Shown here piece after piece: positions 44,736 through 52,180 of a stretch of 64,000 nt of DNA. The position numbers and the translations under genes were made by a program. Under the pieces are notes generated by a model. It was not told the DNA's origin. It did not search any database and was given only the letters and a program-made list of their open reading frames with translations. Position 1 is the stretch's first letter, and each line of letters starts with the position of its first letter. Origin of the DNA: Pedobacter borealis DSM 19626 (GTDB lineage Bacteria > Bacteroidota > Bacteroidia > Sphingobacteriales > Sphingobacteriaceae); assembly GCF_000708285.2 (NCBI RefSeq), contig NZ_JAUG01000012.1:1-64000 (forward strand), written 5' to 3'.

Positions 44736-44785
44736 TGGCCCTCGTAAAAGTAAAGGGGATTGTGTGTTTCATATTTATGAGGGCT
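44736..44785 (+). repeat. GCCCTC/GAGGGC inverted repeat
   Basis: GCCCTCGTAAA (about 44738-44748) faces TTTATGAGGGC (about 44774-44784), 10 of 11 pairing. Half copies of it occur at about 30283-30297, 33906-33930 and 37240-37257. Confidence 0.55.
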
Positions 44786-44803
44786 AACTTGCTAACATTT
44801 AAC

Positions 44804-44862
44804 AATATCCAAAATCAGAAACCTCCCCTTAAATATACAGATTGGTTAATTTTTCGGATATT
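44804..44862 (+). repeat. Island palindrome R5 (~59-bp family)
   Basis: AATATCC (44804-44810) faces GGATATT (44856-44862); centre CCCCTTAAATATACAG. Confidence 0.88.
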
Positions 44863-45059
44863 CAAATTCCAAGAAAATCAATATCTTGCTGAACTAAATT
44901 AATAAATATGCTCATCTTCAATCTTCCCAATTTAAATGCTTATAAACGTTTAAATTCGGGTAGAAACTACTCCAAATACGCAATTGTTAAACTGAGTAAA
45001 AAGTCCTTGAGGAACTGCAATCAAACAATTTGCTAAGAATTGATTGCGTATATTTAAGA

Positions 45060-45066
45060 GTTAGGC
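45060..45066 (+). other. attC R' half site before the J-domain cassette
   Basis: GTTAGGC at 45060-45066, 18 bases before ATG 45085. ATACGCAAT and ATTGCGTAT arms lie upstream, but no GCCTAAC partner is seen. Confidence 0.5.
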
Positions 45067-45084
45067 ACAATTAAACAACACTAT

Positions 45085-45909
45085 ATGAATTTCACATCCC
45101 TAAAGCAGATAAAGGAAGAATTTAAACTTGATGGCATCGAAAAGAACGAGCTACGAAGTCAATTAAGAATAATATTAGCTAATTCTCATCCCGACAAAGT
45201 TGGAACAGAAAAGTTCAATAGTGATGATTTTACGAAAATTCAAGATGCTCTTAGCTTTATTGATTCGCATTCAACCGATTTAGTTGTAAATGAACAAGTA
45301 ACAAGCTTAATAGAAATTGTAAAAGAACTAACCACTACAAACCAAATTAATTCCACACAGAATCAATTCAATGATGTGATTGACAACTTTTATAAAGAAA
45401 AAAAAGAAGCTTTATTATTTCCTAAAATTTCACTTTCTGTCGTTACTGCAATACTTACATTTTTATGGTTATTTCCAAAAACAGTTGAAGATCATCCAGT
45501 ACTAAAGAAGTACATAACTTTTGAAAATCCAACATCAACTGTGATCTGGTTTGCTTTGTTAATTTACACTGTCCTATTTTGGGTTTTAATTTCCCGTAAA
45601 GAACAAAAAGACAAATCAGTTGCGAAGAGGTTGAAAACAGAGAGGATTCAAAACAAATTGTTAGCTAATTTTAAAGACAAACATGATACTAAAGAATTTG
45701 CAAAATCTGAACTAATTGAATTTATTGACGAGCTTTACGGGGTTAGACATCACTCACCTCTTGCATTCTTATTGATTGGTCGTTCTGGCATTGATCAAGA
45801 AACAATAGAAAACCTTGCCAACTTAATTATTGATAAGGCGAAAAGTAAAGGGTTAATTGCCGAAATAGATAACAAAAAGACATTAGATGACGTATTTGAG
45901 TGGAAGTAA
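45085..45909 (+). CDS. Membrane J-domain (DnaJ-like) protein, gene-cassette cargo
   Basis: A divergent J domain occupies the N-terminus, with the essential HPD at 35-37 in ANSHPDKVG followed by FTKIQDALSFI. Two hydrophobic segments (VVTAILTFLWLFP and VIWFALLIYTVLFWVLI) lie around residues 125-170, and a soluble helical region follows. J domains stimulate Hsp70 ATPase; membrane-bound ones recruit it to a site. The start is 18 bases after a GTTAGGC half site and the stop is only five bases before a complete attC, marking a mobile cassette. The role in the cell is unknown. Confidence 0.78.
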   Translation: MNFTSLKQIKEEFKLDGIEKNELRSQLRIILANSHPDKVGTEKFNSDDFTKIQDALSFIDSHSTDLVVNEQVTSLIEIVKELTTTNQINSTQNQFNDVIDNFYKEKKEALLFPKISLSVVTAILTFLWLFPKTVEDHPVLKKYITFENPTSTVIWFALLIYTVLFWVLISRKEQKDKSVAKRLKTERIQNKLLANFKDKHDTKEFAKSELIEFIDELYGVRHHSPLAFLLIGRSGIDQETIENLANLIIDKAKSKGLIAEIDNKKTLDDVFEWK

Positions 45910-45913
45910 CTGT

Positions 45914-46045
45914 GCCTAACACGGGTTTTGTGTCAGGCGGGCTGACATGCAAACTTGGATTTTTGTGCTTCTAGTAAACATTAGTAATAAATTGAAACTT
46001 TGTGTTCCGAAACCCGCCCGAACGCAAAGCCCGAAACCGTTAGTC
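45914..46045 (+). other. Complete attC-like site (132 bp) between J-domain and DUF4365 genes
   Basis: R'' GCCTAAC (45914-45920) and R' GTTAGTC (46039-46045) enclose CGGGTTTTGTG opposite CGCAAAGCCCG (9 of 11) and GGCGGG opposite CCCGCC. The length equals that of the site at 42480-42611. Confidence 0.8.
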
Positions 46046-46053
46046 GTCATTTT

Positions 46054-47061
46054 ATGAACACTCCGAAAGTATCAGAAAATTATTATAAAGAACGGGAAGG
46101 CGTTCTAAAGGTAGCATTAGAGTTAAACTCTAATGGTTACGTATTTCGTGAAACTTCAAATGGTGATATTGGAATTGACGGACAAATAGAACATGTAAAT
46201 GATGGAGGAGAAGCAACTGGTAAAATTGTTGGCGCACAAATAAAATCAGGAAATTCTTATCTAGTTGACAAGGGAAACCATTTTGCATTTTACCCTCACG
46301 AGAAACATAAAAATTATTGGTCAGTTTTTCCGTTGCCTGTAATCTTATTTGTGTTCTATCCGAATGACGGCAAAATATATTTTACAGATGTTAGATATCA
46401 ACTAAACAATCCAAAGCAAAATCATCCATATATAACATTAGGCAAGAGTTCTTTTTTAAACAAAGTGACAGCGAAAAATATATTTGAAACTACTGGAGAT
46501 ATAAGTGTCCCCTATTATTCAATTGACCAAGTATTTTCAATAATGGCTAAGACTATATGCCAAAATCCAACATTTCATATTAGCTATCTAGACTTATTTG
46601 CACAGGGACTGACTAACTTGTGCAGACATATTTATTTCAGTATGGATTTAGCGTTGTCTATTGCGGATTATTACAACGAAACAGAATTCGGATTAGGAAT
46701 GGGTTACAGCGAGCATGAGTTTTTACATGAGTATGCAAAGTTTTTGATGAGCCAAAATCTTGCATTAATTGACTATTCAGACTATCTTATTGACTGGAAA
46801 GAAAGACAATTGCAACCAACATTTATTGCACCTTTAACAGTAAGAGGACGTGAGCTTCTAGAATTTATTAAAATTATTGAAAACGAGTTTAAAGCAGACT
46901 TGCCATCGACAACTTTGGTAAGAGAGAGGTCTATTGAAATGCAATTTCGAACTCACGACGATTACTTGAGATTAGATCTAGGAAAAAAATTAAGAGAAAT
47001 AATAATAAAACAAACGGCTAATAAGGTATTGCCAAAAGCGGGGCTGAACAGTTGCGATTGA
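46054..47061 (+). CDS. DUF4365 PD-(D/E)XK-like nuclease protein, gene-cassette cargo
   Basis: The N-terminal half matches DUF4365: GDIGIDGQIEHVN (Asp 42), then IVGAQIKSGNSYL (Q62-x-K64), the D...(E/Q)xK core of the PD-(D/E)XK nuclease fold, followed by YWSVFPLPVILFVFYP. The C-terminal half is helical with no named domain. DUF4365 proteins occur in restriction and anti-phage contexts. ATG 46054 lies eight bases after the attC R'; a frame from 46000 runs through the attC and is not used. The last ~15 residues overlap a second attC-like 5' half (47016-47050). Confidence 0.82.
   Translation: MNTPKVSENYYKEREGVLKVALELNSNGYVFRETSNGDIGIDGQIEHVNDGGEATGKIVGAQIKSGNSYLVDKGNHFAFYPHEKHKNYWSVFPLPVILFVFYPNDGKIYFTDVRYQLNNPKQNHPYITLGKSSFLNKVTAKNIFETTGDISVPYYSIDQVFSIMAKTICQNPTFHISYLDLFAQGLTNLCRHIYFSMDLALSIADYYNETEFGLGMGYSEHEFLHEYAKFLMSQNLALIDYSDYLIDWKERQLQPTFIAPLTVRGRELLEFIKIIENEFKADLPSTTLVRERSIEMQFRTHDDYLRLDLGKKLREIIIKQTANKVLPKAGLNSCD
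47016..47050 (+). other. attC-like 5' half site at the end of the DUF4365 gene
   Basis: GGCTAATAAGGTATTGC ... GCGGGGCTGAACA (47016-47050) aligns with the 5' half of the complete site at 45914, including the GCGGG-CTGA block. No matching 3' half is found before palindrome R6. Confidence 0.5.
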
Positions 47062-47154
47062 ACATCTGTGCAATTCACGACTTTGCTATTCAATAGGGTT
47101 ACGAATTATTCAACTATTAGTACAAGTGCAAAAAACATACAGCATTTATAAAAA

Positions 47155-47213
47155 AATATCCAAAACTCAAACCTATCCTGTTAAATAAACAAATAAGATT
47201 GAATTCTGGATAT
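47155..47213 (+). repeat. Island palindrome R6 (~59-bp family)
   Basis: AATATCC (47155-47161) faces GGATAT (47208-47213); centre ATCCTGTTAAATAAACAA. It lies 93 bases after the DUF4365 stop. Confidence 0.88.
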
Positions 47214-47280
47214 GATCTAAACTACTCTACCACTAATATTTGACTATGAATTTTAATCAATAACATCAGAGCTTAAAATC

Positions 47281-47952
47281 ATGAATTTACAAGAGCCGAC
47301 CGACTCATTTATACAAGCTACGCTAAGAAATTATGAAAGCATTGAAGGGGATGAGCTTAATATTAAACTTCAAAAATTATTTAACGAGTTTAGTGACGAT
47401 AAGAACAAATATGATGTTCTTATAAAAGTAGCGGCTTTAAATAAAATTTATTCAACAGCAATAACTAATATCACACCTGTCGTCGATAAAATAAATAACA
47501 TAGCAAATCTTAATGCTAACCTAGGATCGATTGACTCTTATATCAATCTTGTCGATAAAATTTCGCTCGTTGAATGGACAAATAATAAGAATGACAATTT
47601 TAAACGTAACAATCTTTCTTTCGCCTCAAAATATGTTCACTTTTTAAGTAATAGGGAAATTCCAATTTATGACAGCTACATTTGGATTATCATTCAAGCT
47701 TATCTTGGTCAAAAAAATCAAGTAAAAATATTGTTTACAAACCCCAAAGATTACCAAGATTTTTATGCCACTTTTTGCAGATTCAAAACTATTTTTGGCC
47801 TGGAAGGATATTCTAATTATAAAATTGATAAATTTCTTTGGACTTATGGAAGAGAATTGATCAAAAGTATCGAAGGTGAGTTAAATTTGGATGTAGAAAG
47901 AGCTAAATTGGAGTTAAAAAGGAGGATTAAAAAATCACAAGCTGTCTTATAA
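47281..47952 (+). CDS. Hypothetical protein paired with the SEFIR gene, 223 aa
   Basis: The soluble, mostly helical protein contains NLSFASKYVHFLSNREIPIYDSYIWIIIQAY, resembling the helical region of HhH-GPD base-excision glycosylase relatives that are used in some Bacteroidota defence genes. A Lys/Arg-rich tail follows. I cannot name the family with certainty. Its stop is 11 bases before the SEFIR gene start, so the two are one operon and probably act together. The pair is the only content of the R6-R7 interval. Confidence 0.7.
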   Translation: MNLQEPTDSFIQATLRNYESIEGDELNIKLQKLFNEFSDDKNKYDVLIKVAALNKIYSTAITNITPVVDKINNIANLNANLGSIDSYINLVDKISLVEWTNNKNDNFKRNNLSFASKYVHFLSNREIPIYDSYIWIIIQAYLGQKNQVKILFTNPKDYQDFYATFCRFKTIFGLEGYSNYKIDKFLWTYGRELIKSIEGELNLDVERAKLELKRRIKKSQAVL

Positions 47953-47963
47953 ATACCCATAAA

Positions 47964-49343
47964 ATGAAGAATATTATAAAAGGTAAGATTGGGTTTTCCT
48001 CAAGGTATTATCAACCTTTCATGCTTTTGAAAAGTAAAGTAACTTCCCAAAATATCTTTAAACTTATCTATAACTCCGATAAAGACACATATTCATTACC
48101 TTATTTATACGCTGGCTATAGAAATGAAATTGAATCTATACCAGTTTCAAATAAAATCATTCAATCCATTCAACAATATTTTGAGGATAATTTATTCAGC
48201 GCAGAAGAAAAAAAATTCTTACTATCTGAATTAATGCCTTACATCGAGAATTTTGGAGCCGAAACTATTGAATCACTTGCTAACCGCATAGTTTTAGCAG
48301 GTAATCAGAAAGAACATGCTGAAATAATTTCAGAATACGAAAAAACCATAACATCGTTAAACCAAATCCAGGAGCTTCTAAGTAAACACTTTAATGGAGA
48401 ATATCTCATGACAACCACAATAGAGCCAGCCGTTTTCATTTCTTACTCTCATGACAGTGAAGAGCATAAAAATTGGGTGTTACAATTAGCAACAAGACTT
48501 CGATCAAATGGTGTTAATGTAATTTTAGACAGATGGAACTTAAAATTAGGCAGCGACCTAGCATCATTCATGGAACGAGGACTTTCAAAATCCCAAAGAA
48601 TCATCAGTGTTTGCTCTGATGTTTACGTTAAAAAAGCCAATGATGGGAAAGGTGGTGCAGGTTATGAAAAGCAAATTATGACTGCTGAATTTATTAATGA
48701 TCAAAATACAAATTGGGTAATTCCCTTAATTAAGAGCAATCCAAATCCTAGAAAAACGCCAACATTTTTAGGCGGCAGAATGTATATAAGTTTTGAAGAG
48801 GCACACTTATATGAAAGTAAGTATGAGGAGTTACTCAGAGATCTTCTCGACGAACCTGTTTTACCAATTCCACCTATCGGAAAAAATCCATTCCAAACAA
48901 TTAAGGAATTTGCACAACAAAAATTCATTCCTAATAGTGAAAAATATACATCTCCTGCATCAAGTGGTACTGTCACTTTTGATTATTCGAATAACAATGG
49001 CTGTTATTTTATAGGACAAAAGGAATTACTGTTTGAAATAAAATTTTCAAAATCGAGCCGTATAAATATCCATCTTCTAAATGATCCCTCTAGTTTAAAA
49101 ATAGTTGCAATTGCAAAAGGTATAAAAAATATAAATGAAATTAGGGATGCAAGAATTTATGATGGTTCGTCTAGGATAAGAATACCTTCAATTAATGAAG
49201 TGGCAATTTTGCAAAATACTACTGGTTTTTATTCGGCAATTAAAATTATTGATATTAAAGATGATACGCAAAACGGCGAAAATGATGAAATAACTTTCGA
49301 ATATTTTATCCAGACAAATGGCTCACCAGATTTTTCGTTATAA
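47964..49343 (+). CDS. SEFIR/TIR-domain protein
   Basis: Residues about 152-300 form a SEFIR (TIR-like) domain: AVFISYSHDSEEHKNWVLQLATRL, VILDRWNLKLGSDLASFM and RIISVCSDVYVKKA, followed by KGGAGYEKQIM and WVIPLI. The first ~150 residues are a helical region starting with a KGKIGFSSRYYQPFMLL block, and the last ~150 are beta-rich. TIR/SEFIR proteins in bacteria are NAD-consuming or adaptor effectors of anti-phage systems; the catalytic Glu probably lies in GYEKQI. It forms an operon with the 223-residue protein upstream. Confidence 0.85.
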   Translation: MKNIIKGKIGFSSRYYQPFMLLKSKVTSQNIFKLIYNSDKDTYSLPYLYAGYRNEIESIPVSNKIIQSIQQYFEDNLFSAEEKKFLLSELMPYIENFGAETIESLANRIVLAGNQKEHAEIISEYEKTITSLNQIQELLSKHFNGEYLMTTTIEPAVFISYSHDSEEHKNWVLQLATRLRSNGVNVILDRWNLKLGSDLASFMERGLSKSQRIISVCSDVYVKKANDGKGGAGYEKQIMTAEFINDQNTNWVIPLIKSNPNPRKTPTFLGGRMYISFEEAHLYESKYEELLRDLLDEPVLPIPPIGKNPFQTIKEFAQQKFIPNSEKYTSPASSGTVTFDYSNNNGCYFIGQKELLFEIKFSKSSRINIHLLNDPSSLKIVAIAKGIKNINEIRDARIYDGSSRIRIPSINEVAILQNTTGFYSAIKIIDIKDDTQNGENDEITFEYFIQTNGSPDFSL

Positions 49344-49889
49344 GTACCAGATTTTGAACTTCAGATGAAAACAGACAAATTAATGACGACAAAAAGCAAG
49401 TAAAAAAGACTAAATCTCAATGATTTTTCGTACCTTCATGTGAAGCATTCCGAGTCAATAACCATGCTGTATCCCTCGTCTTTTTGCTTGTTTCAAACTT
49501 CTTCTTATCCTTTACTTGGATGTTTCCCCTCCTAAAGGTAAGGGAACAACTCCCAAAAATTTTTCTCAAAATTTATTCAATTTTTGCTCCGAATTTCTCC
49601 AAAATTTCCACCAATTTTTATGCAACTTTTAATTGTCCTTTAATTAAAGGGAGGGTTACCGTGACCGTTTGCTGAAAACCTGAATATCTTCATCCTTCGC
49701 CTTTATAAGGGCTATCTTCCAATTCATAATTAACAATTTTCAATATCCAAAAAATAATACTTCCTCTTAAATAAAGGAATTGAGTCGGTTTTTGGATATT
49801 CAAATAAAATGCTCTTTATCAAAATCTTGCTTTTATATATTTAAAAGCGTTTATTTGGTAGCCTACTTTACTAAACGCTATTACACTAA
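49344..49889. other. Gene-free stretch containing palindrome R7
   Basis: 546 bases without a convincing gene. It is A/T-rich, with runs such as CCCAAAAATTTTTCTCAAAATTT near 49555 (cited in part), a CCCCTCCTAAAGGTAAGGG hairpin near 49530, and R7 at 49742-49800. Confidence 0.6.
49742..49800 (+). repeat. Island palindrome R7 (~59-bp family)
   Basis: AATATCC (49742-49748) faces GGATATT (49794-49800); centre TTCCTCTTAAATAAAGGAA forms an inner hairpin. Confidence 0.9.
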
Positions 49890-50456
49890 ATGAACATTAG
49901 ATCACCAAAATCTCCAAACACAACTTGGGTTGCGGTTTTTAAAAATGACTTTACATCAAAGACCTTCAAAGACTATGTTTATTCAGACGATGTCCTTTTT
50001 TGGATAAAACGGACTAACAATTTACTAGTTCACACTGCCAATAGTACTGGCAACACCTATTTCATGAGAAATTTTCTTTTTTTTAACCAAAAATTAGAGG
50101 AAACCTATATTTATTACAGCTTGAATTCATGGAAATGTAATGATTTGGAAGAAACAGGACGCGATTATTTTGGCAGTTATTGTAAGGTTAGTATTGAAGA
50201 CCCTAAAGGAATATCTAGGACTTTTTACTTAAATGGAGATAGGCCATCGCAACTTTCTTTACCTGAGAATCTATACTTTACTTATATTCTATTTTTCTTA
50301 AAATCACTTGATCAATATAAAGATTGGAATGATATTTCTATTAAGTGTAAAGATATATACGAGGATTATTTTCAAAAACAACAAATACCAGTGAATATAA
50401 TAGAGACAGTTTATTTGAATTTTCAAGAGAGAAAAGCGAATAATGATAACGTATAA
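49890..50456 (+). CDS. Hypothetical island protein, 188 aa
   Basis: The soluble product begins MNIRSPKSPNTTWVAVFKND and has several aromatic strands (FWIKRTNNLLVHTAN, FYLNGDRPSQLSLPENLYFTYILFF) with a Cys at NSWKCND. It has no signal peptide or known motif. It is the sole gene between palindromes R7 and R8, which makes it the clearest one-gene block of the island. The upstream ACGCTATTACAC might be a decayed attC R' but is not convincing. Confidence 0.65.
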   Translation: MNIRSPKSPNTTWVAVFKNDFTSKTFKDYVYSDDVLFWIKRTNNLLVHTANSTGNTYFMRNFLFFNQKLEETYIYYSLNSWKCNDLEETGRDYFGSYCKVSIEDPKGISRTFYLNGDRPSQLSLPENLYFTYILFFLKSLDQYKDWNDISIKCKDIYEDYFQKQQIPVNIIETVYLNFQERKANNDNV

Positions 50457-50792
50457 CTAATTTAAGCTTGTGAAAGTTACTACTCTGAGTTTATAAGGGT
50501 AGACTTTTAATAAATCATTTTTACAAACATATCCAAAACTCAAACTTGCCCCTTAAATAAAGAAATAAGATTAAGTTTTGGATATTAGATTTATTGATAA
50601 GCTATAAAAAAGATAGTTAACATCTAAATGAACATAAGTTATTCTGTTAATGTTGCTGGTTTAAGTTTAAATATTTAATTCAGTTAAGAATATTATATTA
50701 GAGAAATTATATAAAAAAGATAATGGCAAGCAGTTAACGGTGCTTTGAGAAAAAAACCACCACCCTCCGAAAGGACGTAAAACGATTTGAGA
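50457..50792. other. Gene-free stretch with palindrome R8 and an attC-like remnant
   Basis: About 336 bases. R8 lies at 50529-50586. Just before the next gene, CACCCTCCGAAAGGACGTAAAACGATTTGAG (50760-50790, cited in parts) resembles the 3' half of the attC at 42580-42611 (CCCGCCCTTCGG...TAAAACGTTAGTG), but its R' is degraded. Confidence 0.45.
50529..50586 (+). repeat. Island palindrome R8 (~59-bp family)
   Basis: ATATCC (50529-50534) faces GGATATT (50580-50586); centre GCCCCTTAAATAAAGAAA. The arm bases AACT/AGTT covary with other copies. Confidence 0.88.
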
Positions 50793-51194
50793 ATGAAAAA
50801 ATTTCTTCGCATTATTTTGATTGCTTTTTTAACAATCAGTCTAACTAGTTGTGCAACATATACAACGATGAATACCAATAAATGGTTAGAATACGAATTA
50901 CCTCCTTCTAGAATAGTCAAAAACGGCGAAATTTTTTTTGAAGGAAAACTATCTGATGGCTCTATTTTCTCGGTGTTTTTCGATAAAAAAATTGATGAAG
51001 ACGCAAGATATTATCATGTGATGTTATGGCAAGATTTTGGGTGGAAATTAAAAGACGATAAAACATGGACGTCTCCTCAAGGTGCTCGCGAAAGAAAACT
51101 TGGTTATATATACATTAATCCTAATAGACAAGTTGCAGTTTATTATTATCCAGACAGAGAATATAATGTTTTTAAGGTAGATTTCAAGAAATAA
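50793..51194 (+). CDS. Putative lipoprotein, 133 aa
   Basis: From ATG 50793 the signal MKKFLRIILIAFLTISLTSC ends in a lipobox (LTSC, Cys 20). The mature domain is small and strand-rich (GEIFFEGKLSDGSIFSVFF ... YYHVMLWQDFGW ... RQVAVYYYPDREYNVFKVDF) with no recognised family. It is the sole gene between palindromes R8 and R9. The frame from 50787 adds two residues only. A membrane-anchored accessory or immunity-type role is conceivable but unsupported. Confidence 0.7.
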   Translation: MKKFLRIILIAFLTISLTSCATYTTMNTNKWLEYELPPSRIVKNGEIFFEGKLSDGSIFSVFFDKKIDEDARYYHVMLWQDFGWKLKDDKTWTSPQGARERKLGYIYINPNRQVAVYYYPDREYNVFKVDFKK

Positions 51195-51246
51195 GAAAGT
51201 GCCTAAGGTATATTCACTTTGCTTAATAAATATTCATCGGATAGGA

Positions 51247-51305
51247 AATATCCAAAACTTAAACCTGCCTCTTAAATAAAGAAATACAATCTAGTTTTGG
51301 ATATT
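51247..51305 (+). repeat. Island palindrome R9 (~59-bp family)
   Basis: AATATCC (51247-51253) faces GGATATT (51299-51305); centre GCCTCTTAAATAAAGAAA. It is the last copy, 53 bases after the lipoprotein stop. Confidence 0.9.
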
Positions 51306-51476
51306 CCTTTGAGATTGGACAATCAAATTGTTAGGAATGATTTTGAATTTTAATTGAGTTTTGTCGTACTATTGCATAAACATAATTATTAATTACGTTA
51401 CCTAAGTCGACAGGCTTTAAAGTTCTTTAAATAGCGAATTTACAATGATTATTACTTGGTTATTGGCGAGGAAAGA

Positions 51477-51498
51477 GCCGACAAAAGAGCCGACAAAT
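51477..51498 (+). promoter_or_regulatory. Candidate integrase arm-type repeats, right end
   Basis: GCCGACAAAA (51477-51486) and GCCGACAAAT (51489-51498), in the same orientation as the GGCGACAAAT pair at the left end. Confidence 0.45.
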
Positions 51499-51525
51499 GA
51501 AGGGTAAAAAATGCTACTTTTAGTT

Positions 51526-51762
51526 TTAAAAGGGCAATATTTGAGTAATTGCTTGATAAAACTCCCTTACTACTTTTGCAATACCCACCACGTTTTTACC
51601 CTCATTACTATGATAAAAAAGCACCAAATCTCCTTCTTGCATGGCTTTTAGGTTATTCCGGGCCTGATAATTACGCACACCATCCCAAAAGGTACGGCCA
51701 TCCTGATTAAATTTCTCCCAACTGTATTTAAAAGGTTCTGATTTTACTAACCAATGATTCAT
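51526..51762 (-). pseudogene. 5' fragment of the EVE gene at the right end of the island
   Basis: Codons 1-70 give exactly the same protein as the EVE gene at 28510-28914 (MNHWLVKSEPFKYSW ... VVREFYQ), but the DNA differs at about 15 positions, all silent. After codon 70 the frame reads AITQILPF and stops, because homology ends at 51552. It is the displaced 5' end of the interrupted gene, or an earlier island's replacement end. It lacks the C-terminal half of the EVE fold and cannot be functional. Confidence 0.9.
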
Positions 51763-51781
51763 CTTATTTTTTATTTAAAGC
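51552..51781. other. Right attachment region (attR) of the island
   Basis: Homology to the left end runs from CTTGATAAAACTCCC (51552-51566) through the EVE start codon to TATTTAAAG (about 51773-51781). The distance between equivalent points at the two ends is 22,848 bp. Confidence 0.7.
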
Positions 51782-52180
51782 TCAAAACTAACAAAACGGA
51801 ATGGAATAGGAAATAGGTTGAAAAAAATGGAGGAAATATAAGGAGATTAAGCGCTGTACTTCATCCTTGATAAATCTAGTCAGTCTCCGCTTTTTAGCTC
51901 ACCTGCGTAATCGAAAATGCTGCGCTTGTGTTAAAACATGGATCGAATCTCGCTGTTTCACAGCTACTAGTTCTCACACATTTTCTCAGTTCGTAGGAGG
52001 TGAGTATTATTTAGCGATATCGGTGTTTATGTAATTTTTCAAGCGGAAATATGTTTCTATAAAACACAAATGGCCCTCCTGTTTGATTTGGTGTAAAATT
52101 AGGCACCCCTGCTTTAAGTAACAATCCTGTTGCTATACATTTGTCCTAGCATCCTCTCAATTTTTAAATTTAAGTTAACG
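51763..52180. repeat. Gene-free stretch with dispersed repeat copy 2
   Basis: It contains the 51860-52020 copy of the repeat also present at 37430-37625, including AGCTCACCTGCGTAATCGAA and CTCACACATTTTCTCAGTTC. No gene; the toxin gene's leader is at the right. Confidence 0.65.

Larger units (their letters stand above)
51195..51525. other. Right end of the island, gene-free
   Basis: It holds palindrome R9 (51247-51305) and the GCCGACAAA direct repeats (51477-51498). No gene seen. Confidence 0.6.

Noticed and set aside
46000-46053. N-terminal extension of the DUF4365 protein
   Set aside because: The segment lies within the attC site, and the family begins at the ATG after R'.
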